64,000 bases of DNA from positions 1,612,001-1,676,000 of the forward strand of contig CP017039.1 in assembly GCA_001717545.1 (NCBI GenBank), written 5' to 3'. The position numbers were made by a program, and so were the translations under genes. This stretch comes from Anaerolineaceae bacterium oral taxon 439. GTDB lineage: Bacteria > Chloroflexota > Anaerolineae > Anaerolineales > Anaerolineaceae. Numbering within the stretch: the first letter of the stretch is position 1; every line of letters begins with the position of its first letter. This document shows, piece by piece, positions 53,287-62,551 of the stretch. Below the pieces are notes generated by a model. That model worked only from the letters and a program-made list of their open reading frames with translations. It made no database searches and was not told where the DNA came from.

Positions 53287-54960
53287 ATGCGAGGAATGGC
53301 AACTGTTGATTTCCAGAATATAACGAACGAAATCTTTCAAAAGGTTCAATCGTTCGAACCCAGCTATGAGATCGCCGATATCGGGATCGTCAGCGAAGTC
53401 GGCGAAGGGATCGCGCGCGTTCGCGGCTTAGATAACGTCGGGAGCCAGGAGCTCGTCGAGTTTGAAACCGGAGCGGTCGGGATCGCGTTTACGCTGGAGC
53501 AGGGGCACGTCGGCGTCATTATTTTGGGGAACTATTTGTCAATTAAGCCCGGGATGGTCGTCAAGCAGCTGAACCGGATCGCGTCGGTTCCGGTCGGCGT
53601 GCGCTTCCTCGGTCGGGTTATTAATCCGCTTGGCGAGCCGATCGACGGGAAAGGCTCGATTCAGTCGGAAGCGTTTTATCCGATCGAGCGTCCCGCCCCC
53701 GAAATTAATCAGCGGGCGAACGTCGATACCCCGCTTCAGACTGGAATTAAAGCGATCGACGCGATGATCCCGATTGGCCGGGGCCAGCGCGAGCTGATTA
53801 TCGGCGATCGCCAGACGGGAAAGACGGCGATCGCGATCGATACGATCCTGAATCAACGTGATTCCGGCGTGAAATGCATTTACGTTGCTATCGGACAGAA
53901 GAAGTCTTCGATCGCGCAGATTATCGCCAGGCTGACCGAGCATAACGCGCTGGCGCATACGATTATTATCGTCGCCGGCGCGGACGACAACGCCGCGATG
54001 CAGTATATTGCGCCGTACGCGGGCTGCGCGATGAGCGAATATTTCATGGATCAGGGCGAGGACGTTCTGGTGATCTATGACGATCTGACGAAGCATGCCT
54101 GGGCGTACCGTCAGCTGTCGCTCCTTCTCCGCCGTCCGCCCGGGCGCGAGGCTTATCCGGGCGATCTCTTCTATCTTCATTCCCGCCTGCTCGAACGGTC
54201 GGCGAGAATGGCGAAGGAGTACGTTTTCGTCCCGGCTTCGTTCGCAGAAAAAACGGCGGAACGGAGCGACGCGGTCGACGGCGCCGTCTATCGCGGACCA
54301 ATGGCTCGGAAGGAGATCGAGGCGGCGTACGAAGCCATGACGGATCGGGAGGCGCTGAAAATCGCGCCGGTCAGCCGGACCGGCGGAAGCTCGACCGCGT
54401 TCCCGATTATTGAAACGCAGCTCGGCGACGTCTCGGCGTTCGTTCCAACGAACGTTATTTCGATTACCGACGGGCAGATTTATCTCGAAGCGGGGCTTTT
54501 CAACGCCGGGATCCGGCCGGCGATTAACGTTGGGATTTCGGTTTCCCGGGTCGGCGGCTCGGCCCAGAGTCCGGCGATCCGCAGCGTTGCCGGAAGCTTG
54601 AGGCTGGACATGGCGGCTTATCATGAAATTTCGTCGTTTTCGCAGTACGGCTCGGATATTGATCCGCTGACGAAGAAGCAGCTGGATCGCGGCGAACGGC
54701 TCCAGGAGCTCCTGAAGCAGCCGCAGTATGCGCCGTATTCGCTGGGCGACGAGTATATGGTTCTGTTCGCCGGGCTGAACGGATATCTGGCGAACGTTCC
54801 GGTCCGGCGGGTTCTGGACTGGTCGCGGCAGTTCCTTACCTTCATGCATACGTCGTATTCCTCGATCGGGTACCGGATTTCCGCGACCGGAAAGGTGGAC
54901 GACGTTTTGAAGAACCGGCTGGTAACCGCGTTGTCGCAGTTCGAAATGATCTACAAATAG
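53287..54960 (+). CDS. atpA: F1Fo ATP synthase subunit alpha
   Basis: 557 aa, about 50 longer than usual. Landmarks: beta-barrel start EIADIGIVSEVGEGIARVRG, GRVINPLGEPIDGKG, Walker A GDRQTGKTAIAID (about 173-185), LVIYDDLTKHAWAYRQLSLL, and the arginine-finger region SVSRVGGSAQ. Between LLERSARM and GGSSTAFPIIETQ (residues about 309-362) an extra segment of about 50 residues appears (VPASFAEKTAERSDAV, YRGPMARKEIEAAYEA). Alpha alternates with beta in the F1 head. Starts at 53287 or 53296 are both possible. It is the first gene of atpA-atpG-atpD-atpC; the delta and Fo genes are not upstream. Confidence 0.95.
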   Translation: MRGMATVDFQNITNEIFQKVQSFEPSYEIADIGIVSEVGEGIARVRGLDNVGSQELVEFETGAVGIAFTLEQGHVGVIILGNYLSIKPGMVVKQLNRIASVPVGVRFLGRVINPLGEPIDGKGSIQSEAFYPIERPAPEINQRANVDTPLQTGIKAIDAMIPIGRGQRELIIGDRQTGKTAIAIDTILNQRDSGVKCIYVAIGQKKSSIAQIIARLTEHNALAHTIIIVAGADDNAAMQYIAPYAGCAMSEYFMDQGEDVLVIYDDLTKHAWAYRQLSLLLRRPPGREAYPGDLFYLHSRLLERSARMAKEYVFVPASFAEKTAERSDAVDGAVYRGPMARKEIEAAYEAMTDREALKIAPVSRTGGSSTAFPIIETQLGDVSAFVPTNVISITDGQIYLEAGLFNAGIRPAINVGISVSRVGGSAQSPAIRSVAGSLRLDMAAYHEISSFSQYGSDIDPLTKKQLDRGERLQELLKQPQYAPYSLGDEYMVLFAGLNGYLANVPVRRVLDWSRQFLTFMHTSYSSIGYRISATGKVDDVLKNRLVTALSQFEMIYK

Positions 54961-54972
54961 GGCGGCAGACGC

Positions 54973-55863
54973 ATGTCATCGTTAGCGGCGATTAAGGAAC
55001 GGATTCAATCGGTTGAAGGCATCGGGCAGCTGACCCGGGCGCTTCAGGCGGTTTCTTCCAGTCAGGTCCGCCAGTTCCGCCTTTTAGCCGAGGAAACGAA
55101 TCCTTATATTGGGATGATCCGCGAGGTCATCGGCGACGTCTATAACGAACGCGAGTTTTACGATGAATTTCCGGCGTTGAGCGATCCGGACGATTCGCTT
55201 CCGGTATTGATCATTTTCGTCAGCGCGGATCGCGGTTTAGCCGGAGGATATCCGGCGAACGTTTTCCAGGCGTTGACGCAGCTCGAACGGCAGATCCCGA
55301 AGCCGAAAAAGTATGTTTCGGTCGGGAAACGGGGACGGGAGATGCTGCTTCGGCGGAAGCGCGACCTGGTCGCTGACTTCAGCCAGCTTTCCAGCGCGCA
55401 TAGCTTCTACGATGTATCGACGCTGGCGGAGATGGTCTCCCGCGCGTTTCAGGCGCGCGAATACGGTGAAGTCTACCTAGTATATACCGAGTATGTGTCG
55501 ATGGGGAAGCTGACCCCGCGCTCGAAACGGCTGCTGCCGCTGATGGACCTGTTGAAAGAGGGCGGCGAGGCGGGAGCGGAGAAAGCGAAGGAGGCGCGCG
55601 GCGGATGTATTTTTGACGGCGATCCGCAGGAATTCGTTTTTTCGATGATGCGCCGCTGTATCCGGATGACGCTGTTCAACGCGTTTGTTTCGGCGAAAGC
55701 CTGCGAGCATACGGCGCGCATGCTGGCGATGAACCAGGCGACGGAAAATACGAAGAAGCTATTGGGCGATCTGACGTTGGAGTTTAATAACGTGCGTCAG
55801 CAATCCATCACGAACAGTATTTTAGATATCGTGACCGGGTCGAGCGCGATGATGAAGGACTGA
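54973..55863 (+). CDS. atpG: F1Fo ATP synthase subunit gamma
   Basis: 296 aa, usual length. The central-stalk helices are recognisable at both ends: N-terminal LAAIKERIQSVEGIGQLTRAL and C-terminal ACEHTARMLAMNQATENTKKLL, TLEFNNVRQQSITNSILDIV. The middle has the Rossmann-like part FVSADRGLAGGYPANVF. The N-terminal helix is divergent: the usual AAAKLRR stretch reads VSSSQVRQFR. Gamma rotates in the alpha3beta3 head to couple proton flow to ATP formation. The gene starts 12 nt after atpA. Confidence 0.92.
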   Translation: MSSLAAIKERIQSVEGIGQLTRALQAVSSSQVRQFRLLAEETNPYIGMIREVIGDVYNEREFYDEFPALSDPDDSLPVLIIFVSADRGLAGGYPANVFQALTQLERQIPKPKKYVSVGKRGREMLLRRKRDLVADFSQLSSAHSFYDVSTLAEMVSRAFQAREYGEVYLVYTEYVSMGKLTPRSKRLLPLMDLLKEGGEAGAEKAKEARGGCIFDGDPQEFVFSMMRRCIRMTLFNAFVSAKACEHTARMLAMNQATENTKKLLGDLTLEFNNVRQQSITNSILDIVTGSSAMMKD

Positions 55864-57743
<1,880 letters not shown>

Positions 57744-57802
57744 ACTTTTCGTTTATCATTAGATCAATCAAATCCGCGGCGAAACGAGGCAACCTACGGA
57801 CG

Positions 57803-58810
57803 ATGGCATTTCTATCACGTGAATTAGGGATCGATTTAGGAACGATGAACCTTGTTATCATCGAAGGGCGTCAGCTGTTGCTGCAGGAGCCGACAATCGC
57901 GGCGATTATTATTGAAGAATTGAAAATGGTCGAATGGGGCCAGGCGGCGAAAGACATGCTGGGACGCGTTCCGGACAGTATCGAGGTCGTTCAGCCGCTC
58001 CGGAACGGCGTTATCGCCGAATATGAAATTACCGAAAACCTGCTCCGGTTCGCGATTCAGAAGGTCTGCGGGACGATGCTCGTGTTCCGGCCGCGGATCC
58101 TGATTACGATCCCCTGCGGGATTACCAGCGTCGAACGCCGCGCGGTGCATGAAGTTGGACTGGGAACGAGCAGCCGCGAAGTATTTCTCATGGAACAGCC
58201 GTTGGCCGCGGCGATCGGGGTCGATCTTCCGATTTCGACGCCGTCGGGGAACATGATTATTTGTCTGGGCGGCGGACTGACCCAGGCGGCGGTCCTGGCG
58301 ATGAACAGCGTCGTCACGTCCGAAACGAGTCAGGTCGCCGGCCTCCGGCTTGACGAGGCGATTCAGGGGTACGTCCGGAAGAAGTATGGGATTATTATCG
58401 GCCAGCCGACCGCGGAGCAGATTAAAATTCGAATTGGCTCCGCCGTGCAGGTCGAGCAGCCGCAATCGATGGAAATTCAGGGGCAGGACCAGGTAACCGG
58501 CCTGCCGAAACCGGTGCTGCTGACGACGGACGACGTGGTCGACGCGCTGCATGATCCGCTGGAGGAGATTGCCGGCACGGCGCGGAAGGTCCTCGAGAAG
58601 ACGCCGCCGGAGCTGATTTCGGATATTATTGACCGCGGCGTCGCGCTTTGCGGCGGGACGAGCCTGCTGCGCGGGATCGATAAGTACCTGACGAAGACGC
58701 TGGGAATCCCGGCGTATATGGTCGACGAACCGACGATCTGCACTGCGTTAGGCGCGTCCAGGGCGATTTCGATGCGCGAAGTGTATCGGCGATCGATTAT
58801 TCAGGGTTAA
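57803..58810 (+). CDS. mreB: MreB-like actin homolog with altered phosphate-2 motif
   Basis: 335 aa, usual length. Phosphate-1 motif GIDLGTMNLVII (residues 9-20), AVHEVGLGTSSREVFLMEQP, GLRLDEAIQGYVRKKYGIII, GQPTAEQIKIRIGSAVQ and the adenosine motif LCGGTSLLRGIDKYL are all MreB-like. The phosphate-2 motif, normally VDIGGGTTEVAV with a catalytic Asp, reads ICLGGGLTQAAV (residues 153-164), and the preceding IEEP is MEQP. Nucleotide hydrolysis may therefore be weak or lost. MreB guides wall synthesis in rods. No mreC or mreD follows, and Rex is convergent. The symbol is by family only. Confidence 0.82.
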   Translation: MAFLSRELGIDLGTMNLVIIEGRQLLLQEPTIAAIIIEELKMVEWGQAAKDMLGRVPDSIEVVQPLRNGVIAEYEITENLLRFAIQKVCGTMLVFRPRILITIPCGITSVERRAVHEVGLGTSSREVFLMEQPLAAAIGVDLPISTPSGNMIICLGGGLTQAAVLAMNSVVTSETSQVAGLRLDEAIQGYVRKKYGIIIGQPTAEQIKIRIGSAVQVEQPQSMEIQGQDQVTGLPKPVLLTTDDVVDALHDPLEEIAGTARKVLEKTPPELISDIIDRGVALCGGTSLLRGIDKYLTKTLGIPAYMVDEPTICTALGASRAISMREVYRRSIIQG

Positions 58811-58876
58811 GTGAGCGCTGGACGCTTGCAGGGCGCATGCTGCTGTACTTTTTTCGGAAGTGAACTAATAACTTCT

Positions 58877-59497
58877 CTAAAGGTAGAACGTCATGTGCTG
58901 CAGCGCGCTAATCGGATCGATATACCGGACCTGGACGTCCTGGGGAACGACGAGATTCTGCGGCGCGTAGGTTAAGATTCCGCGGACGCCATATTCGATC
59001 ATCTGGTTGGCGACGGACTGCGCTTCGCTTCCGGGAACGGCGAGAAGGGCGAGGCGGATTTCGTATTTACGGATAAACGCCTCGGCCTCATCCATCGAAC
59101 GGATCGGAACGCCATGAACTTCTCTTCCGATCAGGTTCGGATCAATATCGAAGACCGATACGATCCGGAATCCAGAATCCGGCGTATTGTAATAGTTCAG
59201 GACGCCATGGCCGACGTTCCCGAAGCCAATCAGAACCATTTCCCATGTCCGGTCGACCTGCAGGATTTCTTCAAGCTGCCGGATCAGGTAATCGATATCA
59301 TAGCCTTTCCCCTGTTTCCCGAATTCGCCGAATTGGGAAAGGTCCTTTCGGACCTGCGGCGCGGTGTATCCGAAGATTTCGGCTAATTCTTTGGAAATAA
59401 TCGTGTTTCGCGTCGCCTGAAGCTGCTTGAGCGTCCGGAGGTAATACGGAAGACGGCTGATCACGATGTCGGAGGCGATTCGTTCGTTTTTTGGCAT
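58877..59497 (-). CDS. rex: Redox-sensing transcriptional repressor Rex
   Basis: 206 aa from the ATG at 59497 (MPKNERIASDIVISRL); a longer frame to 59677 overlaps the neighbour and is not credible. N-terminal winged helix VISRLPYYLRTLKQL, KELAEIFGYTAPQVRKDLSQFG; Rossmann fold with VLIGFGNVGHGVLNYY, VSVFDIDPNLIGREVHGVPI, and the domain-swap helix at the end. Rex senses the NADH/NAD+ ratio and represses fermentation and respiration genes at TTGTGAA-N4-TTCACAA sites. It is the second gene of an apparent operon with a metallopeptidase gene (14 nt gap). A half-site match lies before nfnA. Confidence 0.92.
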   Translation of the reverse strand: MPKNERIASDIVISRLPYYLRTLKQLQATRNTIISKELAEIFGYTAPQVRKDLSQFGEFGKQGKGYDIDYLIRQLEEILQVDRTWEMVLIGFGNVGHGVLNYYNTPDSGFRIVSVFDIDPNLIGREVHGVPIRSMDEAEAFIRKYEIRLALLAVPGSEAQSVANQMIEYGVRGILTYAPQNLVVPQDVQVRYIDPISALQHMTFYL

Positions 59498-59511
59498 GTG
59501 TTTCTGCCTTT

Positions 59512-60216
59512 TTAATACCTTCGCCGGCGATTTCCGCCGCTCAGGATACTGGAATAGTAAAGGAGCGTGGCGATCGATTGAAGCGCGGCGGCGATATACG
59601 TCAGCGCGGCTGCGTCGAGGACGGTGGCAATGCCTTTCTGTTCTTCTGCGGTGAAGACGCCGGTATTCGCAGCCCATTTTTTCGCGCGGTTCGAAGCGTC
59701 AAATTCGACCGGCAGCGTGATCAGCGTGAAGACGGTCGTCAGCGAAAAAAGAATAATCCCGACCCAGGCGATCGTGATCCCGAAGTTCCCGACGAGAGAG
59801 GAAAGCGCGAGCCCGCCGATGAATAACAGGATCCCCAGATTCGAGCCGATTCCGACGACTGGGACGATCCGCGACCGGAGTGTCAGCCATGGATAAGCAG
59901 CCGCATGCTGATAGGCGTGTCCCGCTTCATGGCAGGCGACGCCGACCGAAGCGACGCTGGCGGAATCATAGACGCCCTGGCTGAGCCTGAGAACGCGTTT
60001 CGTCGGGTCATAATGATCCGTGAGGGTTCCTTCGACGCGCTCGATCTGAACGTTTTGGAGCCCCGCCTGATCCAGCATTTTGCGCGCGGCTTGCGCTCCG
60101 CTCATGCCGTACTGCGTCGGGACGGCGGAATATTTACTGTAGGCGGAGCGGATACGGGACTGCGCCCAGAGTCCGAGGATCATGGGGATGATTACGAACA
60201 GGAAATAGGTTTGCAT
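59512..60216 (-). CDS. Neutral zinc metallopeptidase (YugP-like)
   Basis: 234 aa membrane protein. It has an N-terminal helix, then SKYSAVPTQYGMSGAQAARK, the zinc-site HExxH in VACHEAGHAYQHAAAYPWL and RSRIVPVVGIGSNLGILLF, followed by three more hydrophobic segments, which is the YugP/Zn_peptidase_2 plan. The third zinc ligand (Glu or Asp) cannot be assigned by eye. Physiological substrates are unknown. It precedes rex by 14 nt. The upstream 276 bp (60217-60493) hold a TATAAT-like box (TATATAATTAG, about 60414) reading toward the next gene. Confidence 0.87.
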   Translation of the reverse strand: MQTYFLFVIIPMILGLWAQSRIRSAYSKYSAVPTQYGMSGAQAARKMLDQAGLQNVQIERVEGTLTDHYDPTKRVLRLSQGVYDSASVASVGVACHEAGHAYQHAAAYPWLTLRSRIVPVVGIGSNLGILLFIGGLALSSLVGNFGITIAWVGIILFSLTTVFTLITLPVEFDASNRAKKWAANTGVFTAEEQKGIATVLDAAALTYIAAALQSIATLLYYSSILSGGNRRRRY

Positions 60217-60493
60217 GCTGCCTCTTTTCGGTTGACGCGAGGATTCCCCGCGTTTTTTCTTTCAGGCTTCCATAAATTCTGGAAGGCGAAGTAACTGCAT
60301 TGAAAGATTTTAGCATAAGTTCGCCGGATGTTTTCGGGTTTCTGCGCTGATTTTCTGACCCGGATGAGGACGGGATGGGTCCGTTTTGAAGATACCCTTC
60401 CCTGGTCATAAGTTGTATATAATTAGGGGGGTAACGGATTCCGGACGCGTTTCGGGCTATTTCAGAGATAAAAGCGAAAGTTGGGCGATAAGT

Positions 60494-62536
60494 ATGGATC
60501 CTAAGTCGTTTCAGGAATGTCATATCGGGCTGGCAAGGCGGGTCCTTCCGTGCTTAATGTTTTTGTTGATTCTGGCTGTCGGTTTGATCGTATATGATGA
60601 TTATGGAATCCCGTATGACGACGTTCAGGAACGGCGAACGACTTTAGTCAATTTGAAATATATACTGCGGTCGGCTGCGCCTTCGCTTTCGCTGCCGGCG
60701 GAGCTTGAATCCGCTCAGGATCTTCTGCAATGGGGCGACCGGTATTATGGCGTTGCAGCGCAATTGCCGACGGCGATCGTCGAATATATTTTCGGTTTCT
60801 CGTTCAGTTGGCGCCGGATTTTCATGCTTCGGCACTTTTGGACCTTCCTTCAATTTTTCACGGCGCTGATTTTTTTCTTTTTGATCCTTCGGCGCAGGTT
60901 CAGATCGACGTTTTTAGCGATGGCAGGCGTTCTATGCCTGTGGCTCAGTCCTCGAATTTTCGCTGACGCATTTTATAATATCAAGGACATCCCCTTTCTT
61001 TCGTGGGTCATCATTGCGAGTTATTTTATGTTCCTTCGAATAGAGAACAGTTCGAAAAGCGCATTGGCGCTCTTTGCGTTCTTCTCGGCGATAGCAACGA
61101 ATACCCGTGTCGTCGGAGGTATTTTGCTGTTGCTGGGCTTTGTCGTCCTCGTTATTGAATTTATCCGGAAACGCCGTCCGGTCAGGTCTTTTTTGTTTGA
61201 TTGCCTGATTTTATTTTTGGTGTATGGCGTGGGCTGGGTCCTGATTTCTCCGGTCGCCTGGAGTGATCCGATTGGCGCAATGATTCAAACGCTTCGATAT
61301 TTCTCTGCGCATCCGCATCCTTTAGCTGAACTGTACTTTGGAACCGTATTGACTTCAAAACCGCTCCCATGGCATTATTTGCCTGTCTGGATTGGAATTA
61401 CGACGCCGATCCTGATTGTTGTCAGCTTTGTTATCGGGGCGGGTATTTTTACGCGGCGCTTAATGCTGCGGCGCGGACGTGAGAGCGCGTTTGAGCTGCA
61501 GCTGATGGATGGATACGCTGCCGCGTTGGTAGTACTGCCGGTTCTTTCCGCGATTCTATTAAATTCGACGCTGTATAATGGATGGCGTCATTTTTACTTC
61601 GTGTATCCATGGATTATTTTTATCTCGGCTATCTGTGTGGATTGGTTGCTTCGAATGGATCGACGGATGGCCCGATCCGCGGCGACAGCGATCGTTATTC
61701 TTGGGATCGGCTGGCTCGCCGGGTGGAACCTGCGCTTCCATCCGTATCAGTACGTTTACTTTGGAGGTTTCCTCGCTGAAAGCCAGCGAGAAGATTTTGA
61801 GAACGATTATTGGGGCGTTTCGGGGCGACGGACGTTAGAAAAGATCATCGAGACGGATTCTGATTCCCGGGTTGCCGTGTCGACGATTGGCGTTCGGTTG
61901 GATCTTGCAATTCTTTTTTTTCCGGAACAGGAAGCTGAAAGGATCTACCTGGTTGATTGGAACGACGATTATTCAGAAAAGGATTATCTTGCTATTGGAT
62001 ATTCCTCGAAAGAATATAATCTGTTTGGAAAAAGCTGCGTCTTTCGATCTGACTTCCAGTTCCCGGCTTACGAGCGGGTCGACCTGTTAATGGTGGACAG
62101 ACTGCCGATCGTGGGGCTCTACAAGCGGATCACGAACCGATATTTGGGGATCGAAAAGATATCGGCCGCTTCCGACGAAGAAAAGGCTGGGGAAGCGATT
62201 CCGGCGTTGACGGATTGGGACCGGACGACGGAATGGAGCTATGACGAAACGGCGAACGCGAAGAAAATTTCACTGCTGATCGAGTTGCGAGAACCCCAAT
62301 CTATTTCCGGGGTGACGCTGCGGACGGTTATCCAGCGGCATGGGGTCCCGGCGAAGGTGGTTATCTCGACGTCCATGGATGGCTCGGCGTATCGACCGGT
62401 GACGCTGACGGATACGAGCTATGCGGAGTTCTTCTTTGAACCGGTCGAGGCGCGGTACGTTCGGATCGAAGGCGCTGAAGCGGGGACGGATTGGCGCCTG
62501 AGCGAAGTGCAGCTTTGGGCTGGGACGCTTGATTAG
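60494..62536 (+). CDS. Polytopic glycosyltransferase-like protein with C-terminal discoidin-type domain
   Basis: About 680 aa from the ATG at 60494, downstream of the TATATAAT box; an ATG at 60386 lies upstream of it and is unlikely. About 11 membrane helices follow a GT39/ArnT-like plan: IVYDDYGIPYDDVQERRTT, LWLSPRIFADAFYNIKDIPF, NTRVVGGILLLLGF, the PW..LPVWIGITTP stretch and NGWRHFYFVYPWI. The soluble end contains a beta-sandwich resembling F5/8 type C domains (LREPQSISGVTLRTV, YVRIEGAEAGTDWRLSEVQL). Predicted to move sugar from a lipid carrier to proteins or glycans outside. A paralog follows 15 nt later. Confidence 0.78.
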   Translation: MDPKSFQECHIGLARRVLPCLMFLLILAVGLIVYDDYGIPYDDVQERRTTLVNLKYILRSAAPSLSLPAELESAQDLLQWGDRYYGVAAQLPTAIVEYIFGFSFSWRRIFMLRHFWTFLQFFTALIFFFLILRRRFRSTFLAMAGVLCLWLSPRIFADAFYNIKDIPFLSWVIIASYFMFLRIENSSKSALALFAFFSAIATNTRVVGGILLLLGFVVLVIEFIRKRRPVRSFLFDCLILFLVYGVGWVLISPVAWSDPIGAMIQTLRYFSAHPHPLAELYFGTVLTSKPLPWHYLPVWIGITTPILIVVSFVIGAGIFTRRLMLRRGRESAFELQLMDGYAAALVVLPVLSAILLNSTLYNGWRHFYFVYPWIIFISAICVDWLLRMDRRMARSAATAIVILGIGWLAGWNLRFHPYQYVYFGGFLAESQREDFENDYWGVSGRRTLEKIIETDSDSRVAVSTIGVRLDLAILFFPEQEAERIYLVDWNDDYSEKDYLAIGYSSKEYNLFGKSCVFRSDFQFPAYERVDLLMVDRLPIVGLYKRITNRYLGIEKISAASDEEKAGEAIPALTDWDRTTEWSYDETANAKKISLLIELREPQSISGVTLRTVIQRHGVPAKVVISTSMDGSAYRPVTLTDTSYAEFFFEPVEARYVRIEGAEAGTDWRLSEVQLWAGTLD

Positions 62537-62551
62537 AATGGATATGCTGGC

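Noticed and set aside
53539-54849. 436-codon open frame antisense to atpA, and similar long antisense frames opposite murJ, atpD and others
   Set aside because: These are shadows of strongly biased GC-rich codons; their translations are Arg-rich with no domain, and the opposite strand holds well-known genes.
57817-57830. TATCACGTGAATTA resembles parS (TGTTTCACGTGAAACA)
   Set aside because: Only the centre matches, the outer bases do not, and it lies at the start of the MreB-like coding sequence far from parAB.
59498-59677. 60-residue N-terminal extension of Rex
   Set aside because: It overlaps the metallopeptidase gene and is Arg-rich; the ATG at 59497 gives the normal Rex length.
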